64,000 nt of DNA from Streptococcus halotolerans (lineage in GTDB: Bacteria > Bacillota > Bacilli > Lactobacillales > Streptococcaceae): positions 372,001-436,000 of the forward strand of contig NZ_CP014835.1 in the NCBI RefSeq assembly GCF_001598035.1, read 5' to 3'. Of the stretch, positions 15,667 through 24,295 are shown piece after piece. The position numbers were made by a program, and so were the translations under genes. Under the pieces are notes generated by a model that ran no database searches, was not told the origin of the DNA, and saw only the letters and a list, made by a program, of their open reading frames with translations. How positions within the stretch are numbered: the stretch's first letter is position 1; each line of letters begins with the position of its first letter.

Positions 15667-16563
15667 ATGTTGGATATTGTATTATCAAGTATTTCTCAAG
15701 GGCTTCTTTGGTCAATTATGGCTATTGGGGTCTTCATAACTTTCCGTATTTTGGATATTGCGGATTTGTCAGCGGAGGGTGCCTTTCCAATGGGAGCTGC
15801 GGTAGCATCAGTTGGCATTCTTAATGGTTGGCACCCTATTTTAGCAACGCTTGCTGGTTTAGCTGGTGGTATGCTTGTTGGTCTGGTGGCTGGTTTCCTA
15901 CATACCAAGATGAACATCCCACCCTTGTTGACAGGGATTATCACCTTAACAGGATTATACTCAACAAACCTTCTGGTGATGGGGCGCTCAAACGTCTCAC
16001 TGTCCATGCAAAAGACTTTGGTGACGATGTTCCAAGAGATGGGACTTGATAAAACTTACGCTGTCATTCTTATTGGTGTGATTTTTATTGCCTTGGTTAT
16101 CTTGTCTCTCATGCTTTTATTGAATACACAGTTAGGACTTTCGCTGCGTGCGACAGGTGATAATATCGATATGGGGCAGGCTAATGGGATTAACGTTAAT
16201 CAGATGAAAGTCCTTGGCTATATGATTGGTAATGGCTTGATTGCTCTCTCTGGTGCTCTTTTAGCCCAAAATAATGGCTACGCTGACCTTAATATGGGTG
16301 TAGGTACTATTATCATTGGTTTGGCATCCGTTATTTTGGCAGAAGTCATCATCAAGCACCTATCACTTGGTAAGCGGCTCCTTTCTATCGTTTTGGGTTC
16401 GGTCATCTATCGTTTGATTATCGTGGTTATTTTAACGGCTAATGTCGATGCGCAAATGATCAAATTGGTATCTGCAGTTCTTCTTGCTATCATTTTATAC
16501 ATTCCAGAAATTCGCTCAAAACTTGGGATTAAAGCTTCAAAATCACTAACGGAGGAAAACTAA
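15667..16563 (+). CDS. ABC transporter permease (TrpY-like)
   Basis: The 298-residue integral membrane protein has about eight hydrophobic segments and belongs to the branched-chain-type permeases (BPD_transp_2, LivH-like) that pair with PF04392 binding proteins. Landmarks are FRILDIADLSAEGAFPMGAA near the N-terminus and LRATGDNIDMGQANGIN in the central loop, the expected ATPase contact. It forms the channel for the lipoproteins encoded upstream. The ATPase gene begins one base past its stop codon. Confidence 0.9.
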   Translation: MLDIVLSSISQGLLWSIMAIGVFITFRILDIADLSAEGAFPMGAAVASVGILNGWHPILATLAGLAGGMLVGLVAGFLHTKMNIPPLLTGIITLTGLYSTNLLVMGRSNVSLSMQKTLVTMFQEMGLDKTYAVILIGVIFIALVILSLMLLLNTQLGLSLRATGDNIDMGQANGINVNQMKVLGYMIGNGLIALSGALLAQNNGYADLNMGVGTIIIGLASVILAEVIIKHLSLGKRLLSIVLGSVIYRLIIVVILTANVDAQMIKLVSAVLLAIILYIPEIRSKLGIKASKSLTEEN

Positions 16564-16564
16564 T

Positions 16565-17368
16565 ATGTCTTTACTGAGTCTACGAAATGTTCATAAAATT
16601 TTTGAAAAAGGAACAATCAATGAAAATCATGTGCTTCGCGGTTTAGATTTAGAAGTTGAAGAAGGTGATTTCATCTCTATTATCGGTGGTAATGGTGCTG
16701 GTAAGTCAACGCTTCTTAATACCATTGCGGGTGTTGTTCCAATGGATGAGGGAGATATTTCGCTTAATGGTAAATCTATCAAGAAAGATTCTGTCGCAAC
16801 TCGCTCAAAGCATATCAGTCGTGTTTTTCAAGACCCTCGTATGGGAACAGCCACTAATTTGACGATTGAAGAAAATATGGCGATTGCTTACCTTCGTGGT
16901 AAAAAACGTAGCATTTTCAAAAAAGCTGTTACGGATAAAGAACGTCAGATTTTCAAAGGGGCTTTAAAAGAGTTAGGTCTTGGTTTAGAAAACCGCATGA
17001 AGACTGATGCTGGTTTCTTATCAGGTGGGCAACGTCAAGCGCTGACGCTTTCTATGGCAACTCTTGTTCGACCTGATATGTTACTTTTGGATGAACACAT
17101 TGCGGCCCTTGACCCCAAAACGAGTGATATGGTTATGGCTTTAACTGAGAAAGTGGTTGAAGAACATGCCCTTACAACACTTATGATTACTCACAATATG
17201 GAACATGCGATCGCGTATGGCAATCGTCTTGTTATGCTTTATCAGGGTAAAATTGTTGTGGATGTTAAGGGAAAGGAAAAGAAAAATCTTACTGTGTCAC
17301 AACTGATGGATCTTTTCCATAAAAATTCTGGTCAAATACTCAATGACGATGCGCTTGTATTAGGATAA
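16565..17368 (+). CDS. ABC transporter ATP-binding protein (TrpZ-like)
   Basis: The 267-residue ATPase powers the aromatic amino-acid importer. It has Walker A GGNGAGKST, signature LSGGQRQ (in AGFLSGGQRQALTLSMA), Walker B MLLLDE and the switch histidine in MITHN. The D-loop reads HIAALDPKT with His replacing the usual Pro after DE, a change common in this subfamily. It is the last gene of the cluster and ends before a long hairpin terminator. Confidence 0.92.
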   Translation: MSLLSLRNVHKIFEKGTINENHVLRGLDLEVEEGDFISIIGGNGAGKSTLLNTIAGVVPMDEGDISLNGKSIKKDSVATRSKHISRVFQDPRMGTATNLTIEENMAIAYLRGKKRSIFKKAVTDKERQIFKGALKELGLGLENRMKTDAGFLSGGQRQALTLSMATLVRPDMLLLDEHIAALDPKTSDMVMALTEKVVEEHALTTLMITHNMEHAIAYGNRLVMLYQGKIVVDVKGKEKKNLTVSQLMDLFHKNSGQILNDDALVLG

Positions 17369-17380
17369 GAAAGTAACTGG

Positions 17381-17440
17381 GTCTGGGATGGACAGTCATG
17401 ATGATCAAAGGATCATGATTGTTTATCTCAGTCTTTTTTT
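17381..17440 (+). terminator. terminator of the aromatic transporter operon
   Basis: A 22-base arm at 17381-17402 pairs with 17412-17433, several pairs being G-U wobbles, around a 9-base loop and followed by seven T residues. Confidence 0.88.
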
Positions 17441-17821
17441 ATACTAGTTGTTTTGTATATCCAATATCCTCTCAAAGATTGGTGTTATTTAGAAGAGATA
17501 GTGAGTAGATTTGTAACGGTCAGATATAGCTCCAAACACATGTTTCAAAAAAACTAGCGGACAATTGCTAACAAGAGATAAGTGGTAGCGATAACTCACA
17601 AAGCATTTTCTAGAGAGCACTCGTTTATCTAATACCATTCTAAGGAGTTGATCTAGGTGCTATTGTTGGGCAATTCTCGCCGATAGCGACGGTATTACTG
17701 TAAGGAAACTGATTGACTATCAGAATGTTACTAAATAGATATTTTGTGGCAACGTAAATGTAACATAAAGTTGTTTATTTTTTATTTAAATGACATTATA
17801 ATGATTATTGTAACGACTAAT
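17441..17821. other. intergenic stretch, no gene recognised
   Basis: About 380 bases without a supported frame. The last part is very AT-rich and contains TTGTAA and TATAAT-like boxes (about 17808-17830) that may once have driven the decayed toxin gene downstream. Confidence 0.4.
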
Positions 17822-17857
17822 TATAATATTATTTAATTATAATTAAATAATATTATA
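17822..17857. repeat. 36-bp perfect palindrome of A and T only
   Basis: Starting TATAATATTA and running to its exact reverse complement, every base from 17822 pairs with its partner up to 17857, with no loop and no G or C. It lies 26 bp upstream of the start of the decayed secreted-toxin gene. It could be an operator, a cruciform-forming site or a trace of an element end. Confidence 0.85.
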
Positions 17858-17882
17858 TTTTTTACTTTATTGTCATAGAGAG

Positions 17883-18636
17883 ATGTAGAAGATTACCGAA
17901 AAAGTTTAGAACTGGGATTTTTTCAAGTTCTGCGCTACTAGTTTCTTCGATACTGTTACCGTCTGTTGTGGTTTATGTAGAAGCAATGAGACAAGTACAG
18001 GAACGAGATCAGAGAGTTTTTCTGAATACTATAACATCCGCACAGGCTATTGAGAACAATTCCGTTTGTGTTTGGGAAACTCTAACTCTAACTGTAAGTT
18101 GAGATAAAAAGTTATCCGTAACAGCAGAAGCAGTATCAGAGCTACTATTGCCACTGGAAAGGTTTTGGCGGTATCAGCTAATGCGATGGAGATAATTCAT
18201 GTTGGTCATCAGAGGGAAAAGCTACTCCTAATGAACTTCAAGCTAGGTAGTCTTCTTCCATTTTCAACTGGATGAGTAGCGTTTATATAGGACGTGGTTT
18301 GCACTTATATCAAGACAAAAAACTTTGAAATCTTGTAAATGAGCGATCTTATCAAATGGAATAATATCAAAGCAATGTGGTTCATCTAGGGCAAATACTT
18401 CGTGTCAAATCTGTTAGTCAATTGTATCCTAATGATGGTATAGTGTCCTAACCCAATAATGATATTGAACCTTGGATTCTATATTCCAAGGACAAAGTGG
18501 AATTAGGGACTTTTAAAGATGATAGATAAACAGTAGAAAAAGATACTGCTCAGCATGGTGGTCGTCGGTGGAAGTTGAAAAAAGATGGCCGTCGAATTGG
18601 CTCACTAGACAAAGATGGAAATATTATTGCAGATTA
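17883..18636 (+). pseudogene. decayed secreted LysM/polymorphic toxin gene 1
   Basis: An ATG at 17883 is followed after a frameshift by an open stretch to 18102 coding a basic start and signal-like segment (GIFSSSALLVSSILLPSVVVYVEA). Many stops follow. At about 18370-18440 a LysM-like piece (HLGQILRVKSVSQLYPNDG) appears, and the last part to the TAA at 18636 ends HGGRRWKLKKDGRRIGSLDK plus a short tail, typical of a polymorphic-toxin tip. The immunity-like gene at 18650 starts 13 bases later. At least four stops or frameshifts make it non-functional. Confidence 0.65.
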
Positions 18637-18649
18637 AAAGGAGATAAAG

Positions 18650-18886
18650 ATGAAAAATATTAAACTATCACATTTCGAATTTGAATATAATCCGATTATG
18701 GATTGTGTTTTTGATGAAAAGCAAAATAGATTAGTTTTTGTATCAGAAAATTACGGCGACGTTCACCTAGCTATCGAATTAAAAGGGTCAACCCTAATAT
18801 TTCATCCAAGATGGAACATTAATATAGTAGTTGACGAAAAACACCCAAATAAATATATTATAGATGTTAATTCTACAAATTTTTAG
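18650..18886 (+). CDS. immunity-like protein, 3'-truncated copy
   Basis: A 78-residue protein (MKNIKLSHFEFEYNPIMDC...) follows AAGGAG and the decayed toxin. It is nearly identical over about 70 residues to the 89-residue protein at 20347, but its end is replaced by NSTNF and a stop, where the DNA joins an unrelated immunity remnant. The family is not recognised by name; the immunity role is inferred from its place behind a toxin tip and from the duplicated array. It may still fold, but its C-terminus is lost. Confidence 0.55.
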   Translation: MKNIKLSHFEFEYNPIMDCVFDEKQNRLVFVSENYGDVHLAIELKGSTLIFHPRWNINIVVDEKHPNKYIIDVNSTNF

Positions 18887-19056
18887 AAGCTATTACTACT
18901 GTCAAAAAACACAATTTGCTTATTTTGGGAAGAAAGTGTGTCACTTTATATTTTTTAGAGAGGGGGTAACAAGTTGAAGTATCGATTCGGTTTTTCAAAC
19001 CGTAATGTTAAATACTGTAATGTTTTAAAAATTACCGTTAGTTATGAAAGTGAAAA
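18887..19056 (+). pseudogene. fused remnants of two immunity genes
   Basis: Bases 18887-18945 match the middle of the Imm40-like gene (compare 21370-21425, both with the AATTGCTTATTTTGGGA block). From 18974 a TTG-started stretch (KYRFGFSNRNVKYCN) matches the start of the gene at 22083. Both are cut short, the second near the IS3-type element. This shows that the immunity array existed in two copies, and this copy collapsed. Confidence 0.6.
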
Positions 19057-19096
19057 GGCAACACTTTTCTGTACAATTTTTATAAAGTGTTTTTTG

Positions 19097-19875
19097 TCAA
19101 CCGATCACTCGCCTAGCCATGGGGGTTTGATAATTGAGACTGCCGTGAATGCGATGATGATTCCACCAGTGGACGTAGTCCTTGGTTTTAAGATTTAGTT
19201 CTTCAAGCGAATGAAAGATTTCTTGATTAATAAACTCAATTTTGAAGGAACGATAAGTATTTTCAGCCACGGCATTGTCATAAGGACAGCCTGCTTGACT
19301 AAGTGAACGGGTGATACCGAATGCTCCTAACACCTCATCAATCAGCTGATTATCAAACTCCTTACCACGATCAGAATGGAAAAGATTGACCTTGGTAGGG
19401 CATAAGGGATACTCTGAATCGCTTGCTTTACGAGCTCTGCGGTCTTCTGCCAACCGACTGACAGACCAATAATTTCACGATTATAGAGGTCTATTATCAA
19501 GCAAACATAAGCCCAGCGCTTACCAACACGGACATAAGTTAAGTCTGTTACAATCGCTTCAAGTGGCCTTTTTCGATTGAATTGTCTGGCTAAGCGATTT
19601 GGAATGGGTGCTTCATTTTTCCCTTTAGAATGCGACTTGAAGGTAGTCTGCTGGTAAACAGATACGAGATTCCATCGCTTCATGATCCGACGAATGCGAC
19701 GACGAGACAAGAGGATTCCTTCTGTTTCCAGACATTTCTTGATCTTTCGAGCACCATATCTAGATTTGTTCTCAAGGAAAATCTGCTTAACTTTTTCTTC
19801 AAGCTCTGTTTCCGATACTGGCTCTATGGCTTTGTAGTAATAGCTAGAACGAGGGAGGTTCAACCAACGACACAT
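19097..19875 (-). pseudogene. IS3-family orfB transposase with frameshift
   Basis: The N-terminal part (19875 down to about 19395) carries the HTH_21 region (YGARKIKKCLETEGILLSRR) and the first catalytic block AIVTDLTYVRVGKRWAYVCLIIDLYNREIIG. The C-terminal part, in another frame, carries VNLFHSDRGKEFDNQ and the glutamate region CPYDNAVAENTYRSFKIE. A one-base deletion near 19393-19400 separates them, so full-length transposase cannot be made. Normally orfB is expressed by a -1 frameshift from orfA; a slippery AAAAAGG occurs at the end of orfA. Confidence 0.85.
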
Positions 19876-19910
19876 GGCTGAAATGCTGTATTTATCCTTG
19901 TTAGCAGTGA

Positions 19911-20201
19911 TTATTTGCCTTTTTGTGCCATAATCACTGCCGCTTGCTTTAGGATGTCTAGCTGCATTTCGAATTCTTTATTGCGTTTTCTAAAGGCTAT
20001 TAGCTCCCGTTGGTCATCTGTTAGATTATCAACCGATTTGAAGGAACAAGTTGTTTTAGCTTGTCTCACCCATTTGTCAAAGGTTGAGGGGGTTAAATTA
20101 TATTCTTTGATGATTTCGCTACGTTTCATACCTGCATTGTGAAGGTCAACGATTTGTTGTTTAAAGTTATCTGTGAATTGACGACGTACTCTTCTAGACA
20201 T
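19911..20201 (-). CDS. IS3-family orfA
   Basis: The 96-residue protein starts MSRRVRRQFTDNFKQQIVDL and has a helix-turn-helix (AGMKRSEIIKEYNLTPSTFDKWVRQ) and a leucine-zipper-like helix (DDQRELIAFRKRNKEFEMQL), as in IS3 OrfA. The ATG at 20201 follows CAGGAGAAAT; an upstream start at 20234 is rejected. It ends AQKGK at an A-rich slippery site for frameshifting into orfB. Without intact orfB the element is immobile unless helped in trans. Confidence 0.85.
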   Translation of the reverse strand: MSRRVRRQFTDNFKQQIVDLHNAGMKRSEIIKEYNLTPSTFDKWVRQAKTTCSFKSVDNLTDDQRELIAFRKRNKEFEMQLDILKQAAVIMAQKGK

Positions 20202-20346
20202 ACATTTCTCCTGTTTTTGATTACTATAGAACACTTTATAAATTCTGTCTAGTTTAGTGTAACCGATTCAAAAGTTTAAATTGAAATCATGAGTAGTCTC
20301 ACTAGATAGTGGCGCAAGTACAATTCCACAGAACGAGAAGATAACA

Positions 20347-20616
20347 TTGAAAACAATTAAATTATCACATTTTGAGTTTGAGTATAATCCGATTATGGAC
20401 TGTGTTTTTGATGAAAAGCAAAATAGATTAGTATTTATATCAGGAAATTATGGAGATATTCATCTAGCTATCGAATTAAAAGGATCAATCCTAATATTTC
20501 ACCCAAAATGGAACATTAAAATATTGACTGACGAAAAGGAAAAAAACAAGTATATTCTCAATGTGAATTGTCCAGATGAGACACTCAACTTGGACGAATT
20601 GCATAAGAAATATTGA
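20347..20616 (+). CDS. immunity-like protein, full-length copy
   Basis: The 89-residue protein (start MKTIKLSHFEFEYNPIMDC, end DETLNLDELHKKY) is the complete form of the gene at 18650. Here the start codon is TTG (20347) rather than ATG and the ribosome site is poor, so expression may be weak. It precedes the second decayed LysM/toxin frame. I do not recognise a named family; a beta-rich small protein with HFEFEYNP and LKGSILIFHPKW is all that can be said. The immunity role is inferred from context. Confidence 0.6.
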   Translation: MKTIKLSHFEFEYNPIMDCVFDEKQNRLVFISGNYGDIHLAIELKGSILIFHPKWNIKILTDEKEKNKYILNVNCPDETLNLDELHKKY

Positions 20617-20659
20617 TACTATGTGATATGCTACCACGTATAGTGGACAGTGACATAAC

Positions 20660-21265
20660 GGCTCATTGCTCCCATACATGGTATTAGCATGGAAGAGTTG
20701 ATTGCTTTGAATGACATCAAGGACTACACGGTTCATTCAGGATAAATACTACGTATTAAAGCTGTTAATCAATTGTATCCTAAGGATAGTGTGGTTTTTC
20801 AACCAAATAATAGTAATGAAGCGGTAATTTCAACTATCCCAAAAGTTGAACTAGGGGAAAGTGTGACTAAGACTCCACAGAATGACCCCTACAATAGAAA
20901 TTCTGTGAAACTCATTTCCAAAGTTCAGCTGGATAATCTGATTACTACAACTTCAATTGTGAATGATACATTTGTTATTCAATATAACGAAGAACAAATA
21001 GAGAACCCTCTGATAAATACTAGATATGATGAAAACGTTATAAATCAGATGAAAGCGAAAGACTTTCATGGGTTTTCCAATGGAAGTAGATAATGTTGCT
21101 AGATATGGTAAAGTTTCTAAGTTAGTTGGTGGCGACAAGATTGAACGGACTCTGGTAGAAATTCCAGGCCACTACAAACCTCGAGAAGGTACTTTTGAGT
21201 ATATTATTGAGCCAGATGGTCTTATCAGACATAGATTTTTCAATCCAAACAATATCAAGAGGTAA
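20660..21265 (+). pseudogene. decayed LysM/polymorphic toxin gene 2
   Basis: One frame from about 20660 to 21093 encodes a LysM-like unit (IAPIHGISMEELIALNDIKD, then YTVHSG-stop-ILRIKAVNQLYP, where TAA replaces a Gln codon) and a linker. A frameshift near 21070 moves to the frame 21068-21265, giving FPMEVDNVARYGKVSKLVGG, then EIPGHYKPREGTFEYIIEPD and ending HRFFNPNNIKR. That last block looks like a polymorphic-toxin tip. Three lesions (missing start, one stop, one frameshift) make it a pseudogene. An Imm40-like gene follows at 21269. Confidence 0.68.
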
Positions 21266-21268
21266 ATT

Positions 21269-21653
21269 ATGATTGACTATAATACAATATTATCAAGAGA
21301 CTTATATCAGCGGGGTTATGATTTAAAAGGGGCTATACCTTAATGACCTTTCCTGGGATCATGATGATATTTTAGAAGTTATTGCCAGCGTAAAGAAGCA
21401 CAAATTGCTTATTTTGGGAGGAGATGTTTATCATTTTAGAAAGGGTAATGTTTCTTGGACCTATGATGGCTGGAGTTATCAAGGGGATGATTGGATGGCC
21501 TCAGTTCAGAAGAGTTTGAGATATATTAAAGGTTATCATGAGCTGAACGGTCCCCACTATCTATACTCTCTCGTTATTGCTAGTCCTATGATGGCGTCAC
21601 TTTGTTTTTCCAAGCACGATGAGTTAAGTCGTCGAGATAAAGTATGGTTTTAG
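21269..21653 (+). pseudogene. Imm40-like immunity gene, frameshifted
   Basis: From ATG at 21269 the frame reads MIDYNTILSRDLYQRGYDLK and stops after AIP near 21344. In the next frame it continues NDLSWDHDDILEVIASVKKH, then LLILGGDVYHF and SWTYDGWSYQ. The join, LSWDHDDILEVI to ILGGDVY, is the core of Imm40-type proteins. A one- or two-base indel near 21340-21346 breaks it. It lies 4 bases after the toxin-tip frame, the expected place for an immunity gene. Confidence 0.68.
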
Positions 21654-22068
21654 TCGGGACTGGAGTAATGTGAGAGATATTGGGCAAATATTTTCGGGAC
21701 AAAAGCTCACTCAAGCAACCTATGAAAGGGTTGAGAAACGCTATTTGGATGTTTTTAGAGATATCGCTAATATGATGTCTCTCTCCGAGGTTTACCTTTC
21801 TTCTTTGGAAGTCTTCAGTAGTGAGGTATTGATGGCTTATCCTTTCTTAGAAGAAGGGTATTCATTAACGTTGGACGAAGCTCTTTCCTGCATACAGTTA
21901 ATGCTTAGAGAGAAAATATGGTGCAAACTGATTAATCCTCACTTGGAATTCCATTATGGCTATGACTACTACGCTTATCTCTATTTTGATTGGGATAAGG
22001 AGAGAGTAAAAGCTATTATTAAAAAACATCAGCTTTTTTGGGAAGACCGAGATTCACCTTATCTTTAG
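21640..22068 (+). pseudogene. N-terminally truncated immunity-like gene
   Basis: The frame (KYGFSRDWSNVRDIGQ...) aligns with the gene at 22083 but lacks about 17 residues near the start (between KYxFS and RDW) and has no proper start codon or ribosome site; GTG at 21670 is the only candidate. The shared blocks are YERVE, SLTLDEALSCIQLMLREKIW and KRxxKKHQLFWE. An internal deletion is the simplest explanation. The protein part is otherwise open for 132 residues. Confidence 0.6.
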
Positions 22069-22082
22069 AACGGAGAAACAAG

Positions 22083-22571
22083 TTGAAGTATCGATTAAGC
22101 TTTTCAAAGTATGACATTAAATACCGTAATGAGCTGGGTCATTACTTGAGAGATGATTGGACGTCTATTTGGGATGTCGGTAAAGTCTGTGAAGGTGTTC
22201 TGGTGACGCTTGAGGAGTATGAGCGTGTAGAGAGCCAATACCTAAAGACATTAGAAGAAATTGTTAAGTTATTGGATATTGACTCTTTTCGCATTCGCGA
22301 TGTTGATTATTATGATAATGAATTCTCTGACTTAGGCTTTCCAGTAAAAGTTGGGGCTACTGTCACTATTGAACAATTTTTGATATTAGCTAAGCTAATC
22401 TTACGAGAAGAGTTATGGGTGAGTTTTGAACATCCCGACATTTGGGTCAATTTTGTGGATGATTATTATGTTTTTCTAGGTTTTAATCGAAACTTAGATG
22501 GTGTTAAGCGCATTGTCAAAGCTAATCATTTATTTTGGGAGAAAGAAAAAACAGTCTTTTTTGACGAATAA
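22083..22571 (+). CDS. immunity-like protein, intact paralogue
   Basis: The 162-residue protein starts at TTG 22083 after CGGAG, giving MKYRLSFSKYDIKYRNELGH, the same TTG-AAGTATCGATT start seen in the remnant at 18974. It is acidic and aromatic-rich, with EEYERVESQYLKTLEEIVKL, IEQFLILAKLILREELWVSF and a C-terminal VKRIVKANHLFWEKEK. No named family is certain. It is the only undamaged full-length member of its family in the array, which suggests it has been kept as protection against a toxin of other strains. Confidence 0.65.
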   Translation: MKYRLSFSKYDIKYRNELGHYLRDDWTSIWDVGKVCEGVLVTLEEYERVESQYLKTLEEIVKLLDIDSFRIRDVDYYDNEFSDLGFPVKVGATVTIEQFLILAKLILREELWVSFEHPDIWVNFVDDYYVFLGFNRNLDGVKRIVKANHLFWEKEKTVFFDE

Positions 22572-22618
22572 GATGAAGATTGATTTTAAGCCTTTAGTAT
22601 AGATATAGCATGTCACAT

Positions 22619-22669
22619 AACAGATGGCAGATGAGAACAATAGCTTCTTTGTTCTTCTATCTGTTTTTT
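22619..22669 (+). terminator. terminator of the immunity array
   Basis: AACAGAT (22619-22625) and ATCTGTT (22659-22665) enclose an inner stem GAGAACAA/TTGTTCTTC, followed by TTTTG. Confidence 0.75.
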
Positions 22670-22910
22670 GTTGACTATCTTTCGAAAGACGTTTCAGATG
22701 CTCGTTATTCCAGTAAAATCGGTTTAGATTTTCCCAGAGATTTCACTATATCGATCATTGATATGACTTCTCTAAAGTAGGTTTCAATCCTAACAAGTTG
22801 GCTTTTGTCGTCTTGCTATTAGTTTTGCTAATGTTTATTAGCCATAAAAGTCGTTTGGGAATTAGTTACGAAAAGCTTTTTTTGGTTAATGGCATTCTAA
22901 GTTATTAGTT
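22640..22910 (+). pseudogene. possible membrane-protein remnant
   Basis: One frame gives FYLFFVDYLSKDVSDARYSS, then FPRDFTISIIDMTSLK and a stop near 22780. A second frame continues VGFNPNKLAFVVLLLVLLMF, ISHKSRLGISYEKLFLVNG and stops near 22908. Joined, they would form a small protein with one transmembrane helix. No family was recognised, and it overlaps the terminator of the preceding gene. A tentative call. Confidence 0.3.
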
Positions 22911-22940
22911 TTGTCAAACCACTAGAAAAGACGAGAAATC

Positions 22941-22970
22941 TTGTAAATTATCAGAAAGTTTTGCTATACT
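22941..22970 (+). promoter_or_regulatory. promoter of hom-thrB
   Basis: TTGTAA (22941-22946), an 18-base spacer and TATACT (22965-22970), 38 bases before the hom start. Confidence 0.75.
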
Positions 22971-23007
22971 AGATAGAACAATTTAAACAAGAAAAATGAG
23001 GTATGTT

Positions 23008-24294
23008 ATGGCAATGAAAATTGGCTTGCTCGGATTTGGGACAGTTGCCAGTGGTATTCCTTTTTTATTGAAAGAAAATCAATTAAAGATTAGGGAATTA
23101 GCGGGAGACGATATCGAAATCGAGAAAGTTTTGATAAGATCATCGGATGATGCCGACCGTTTGATCTCCCAAGGGTATGATTATGATTTTGTAACTTCGA
23201 TTGAGGATATCATTTCTGACCGTTCTATTGATATTGTGGTTGAATTGATAGGTCGTATCGAGCCTGCTAAGACTTACATCAGTCAAGCACTCAAAGCTCA
23301 GAAACATGTTGTTTCGGCTAATAAGGATTTGATTGCTATTCATGGTCAAGAACTTATTGCCTTGGCTCAAGAAAATGACGTCATGTTTGCCTATGAAGCT
23401 GCTGTTGCAGGGGGGATTCCCATTCTTAGGACCTTATCTGAGTCTCTGATGGCTGATAAAATCACTCGTATACTTGGTGTTCTTAATGGGACATCCAACT
23501 ATATGCTCACTAAAATGGTCGAAGAAAATTGGACTTATGACGAAGCCTTAATGGGTGCTCAAAAACTAGGTTATGCTGAAAGTGATCCGACAAATGATGT
23601 TGAAGGTATCGATGCAGCTTACAAAGTCGCCATTTTGAGCCAGTTCGGTTTCGGTATGGCTATTGATTTTGAAACCATTGATCACAAAGGGATTAATGTC
23701 ATCAAATCAGAAGATGTTAACGCAGCTAAGGAGTTAGGGTATGTTATCAAATTAGTCGGTGATATCCAAGAAACTGACTCAGGACTTTGGGCAGAAGTTG
23801 TTCCAACGCTTGTTCCTTTCAATCACCCCTTAGCAGCTGTCAATGATGTCATGAATGCGGTTTTTGTGGAATCTGTTGGAGTTGGGCAATCCATGTATTA
23901 TGGTCCTGGTGCAGGTCAAAAACCGACAGCAACTTCTGTTATGGCAGATATCATGCAGATTAGTCGACACATGCTTGAAGGAAAAGTGGTTAAACCATTT
24001 AATGCTTATCAAAGATCGATCCGGCTGGCTGAGGCAGAAGAAGTTGTTAGTGCTTATTATTTTGCGGTGGAAGCGAGCGATCAACCAGGTCAACTCTCAC
24101 ATTTAGCGCAGTTGTTTGAAGCATATGCTATTTCCTTAGACCAAGTGTTACAAGGTAGGGCTGACCATGGCAAAGCCTTGATTATGGTTATTACTCATCG
24201 TATTAACCGTCAACAGTTAGCAGATATCATGACTGCCATCGATAGTTCAGAAGCCTTTGTCTTAGAAAATGCCTTTAAAGTTTTAGGAGAATAA
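23008..24294 (+). CDS. hom: homoserine dehydrogenase
   Basis: The 428-residue enzyme reduces aspartate semialdehyde to homoserine, the branch point to threonine and methionine. The nucleotide fold [12 protein letters not shown] is at the N-terminus, followed by the catalytic domain with [25 protein letters not shown] and [14 protein letters not shown]-terminal ACT-like domain (from about 345) probably gives threonine feedback. ATG at 23008 is chosen because GAGG lies 6 bases before it; ATG at 22996 overlaps that site. thrB starts one base after the stop codon. Confidence 0.95.
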   Translation: MAMKIGLLGFGTVASGIPFLLKENQLKIRELAGDDIEIEKVLIRSSDDADRLISQGYDYDFVTSIEDIISDRSIDIVVELIGRIEPAKTYISQALKAQKHVVSANKDLIAIHGQELIALAQENDVMFAYEAAVAGGIPILRTLSESLMADKITRILGVLNGTSNYMLTKMVEENWTYDEALMGAQKLGYAESDPTNDVEGIDAAYKVAILSQFGFGMAIDFETIDHKGINVIKSEDVNAAKELGYVIKLVGDIQETDSGLWAEVVPTLVPFNHPLAAVNDVMNAVFVESVGVGQSMYYGPGAGQKPTATSVMADIMQISRHMLEGKVVKPFNAYQRSIRLAEAEEVVSAYYFAVEASDQPGQLSHLAQLFEAYAISLDQVLQGRADHGKALIMVITHRINRQQLADIMTAIDSSEAFVLENAFKVLGE

Positions 24295-24295
24295 T

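Larger units (their letters stand above)
19057..20264. mobile_element. IS3-family insertion sequence, defective
   Basis: About 1.2 kb holding orfA and a broken orfB on the minus strand. The ends share an imperfect inverted repeat with ATTTTTATAAAGTGTT on the left (about 19075-19091) and ATTTATAAAGTGTT on the inverted right end. The outer limits are estimated, since no clear target duplication was found. The neighbouring array is rearranged, which fits loss of a clean insertion junction. A related solo end occurs at about 40638-40687. Confidence 0.75.

Noticed and set aside
18974..19198. 74-residue frame with TTG start
   Set aside because: Only the first part is a former immunity-gene start; the rest runs into the IS3-type end, so it is a chance fusion.
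19053..20268. Target-site duplication of the IS3-type element
   Set aside because: No convincing matching 3-4 bp repeat at the estimated ends, and the surrounding array is rearranged.
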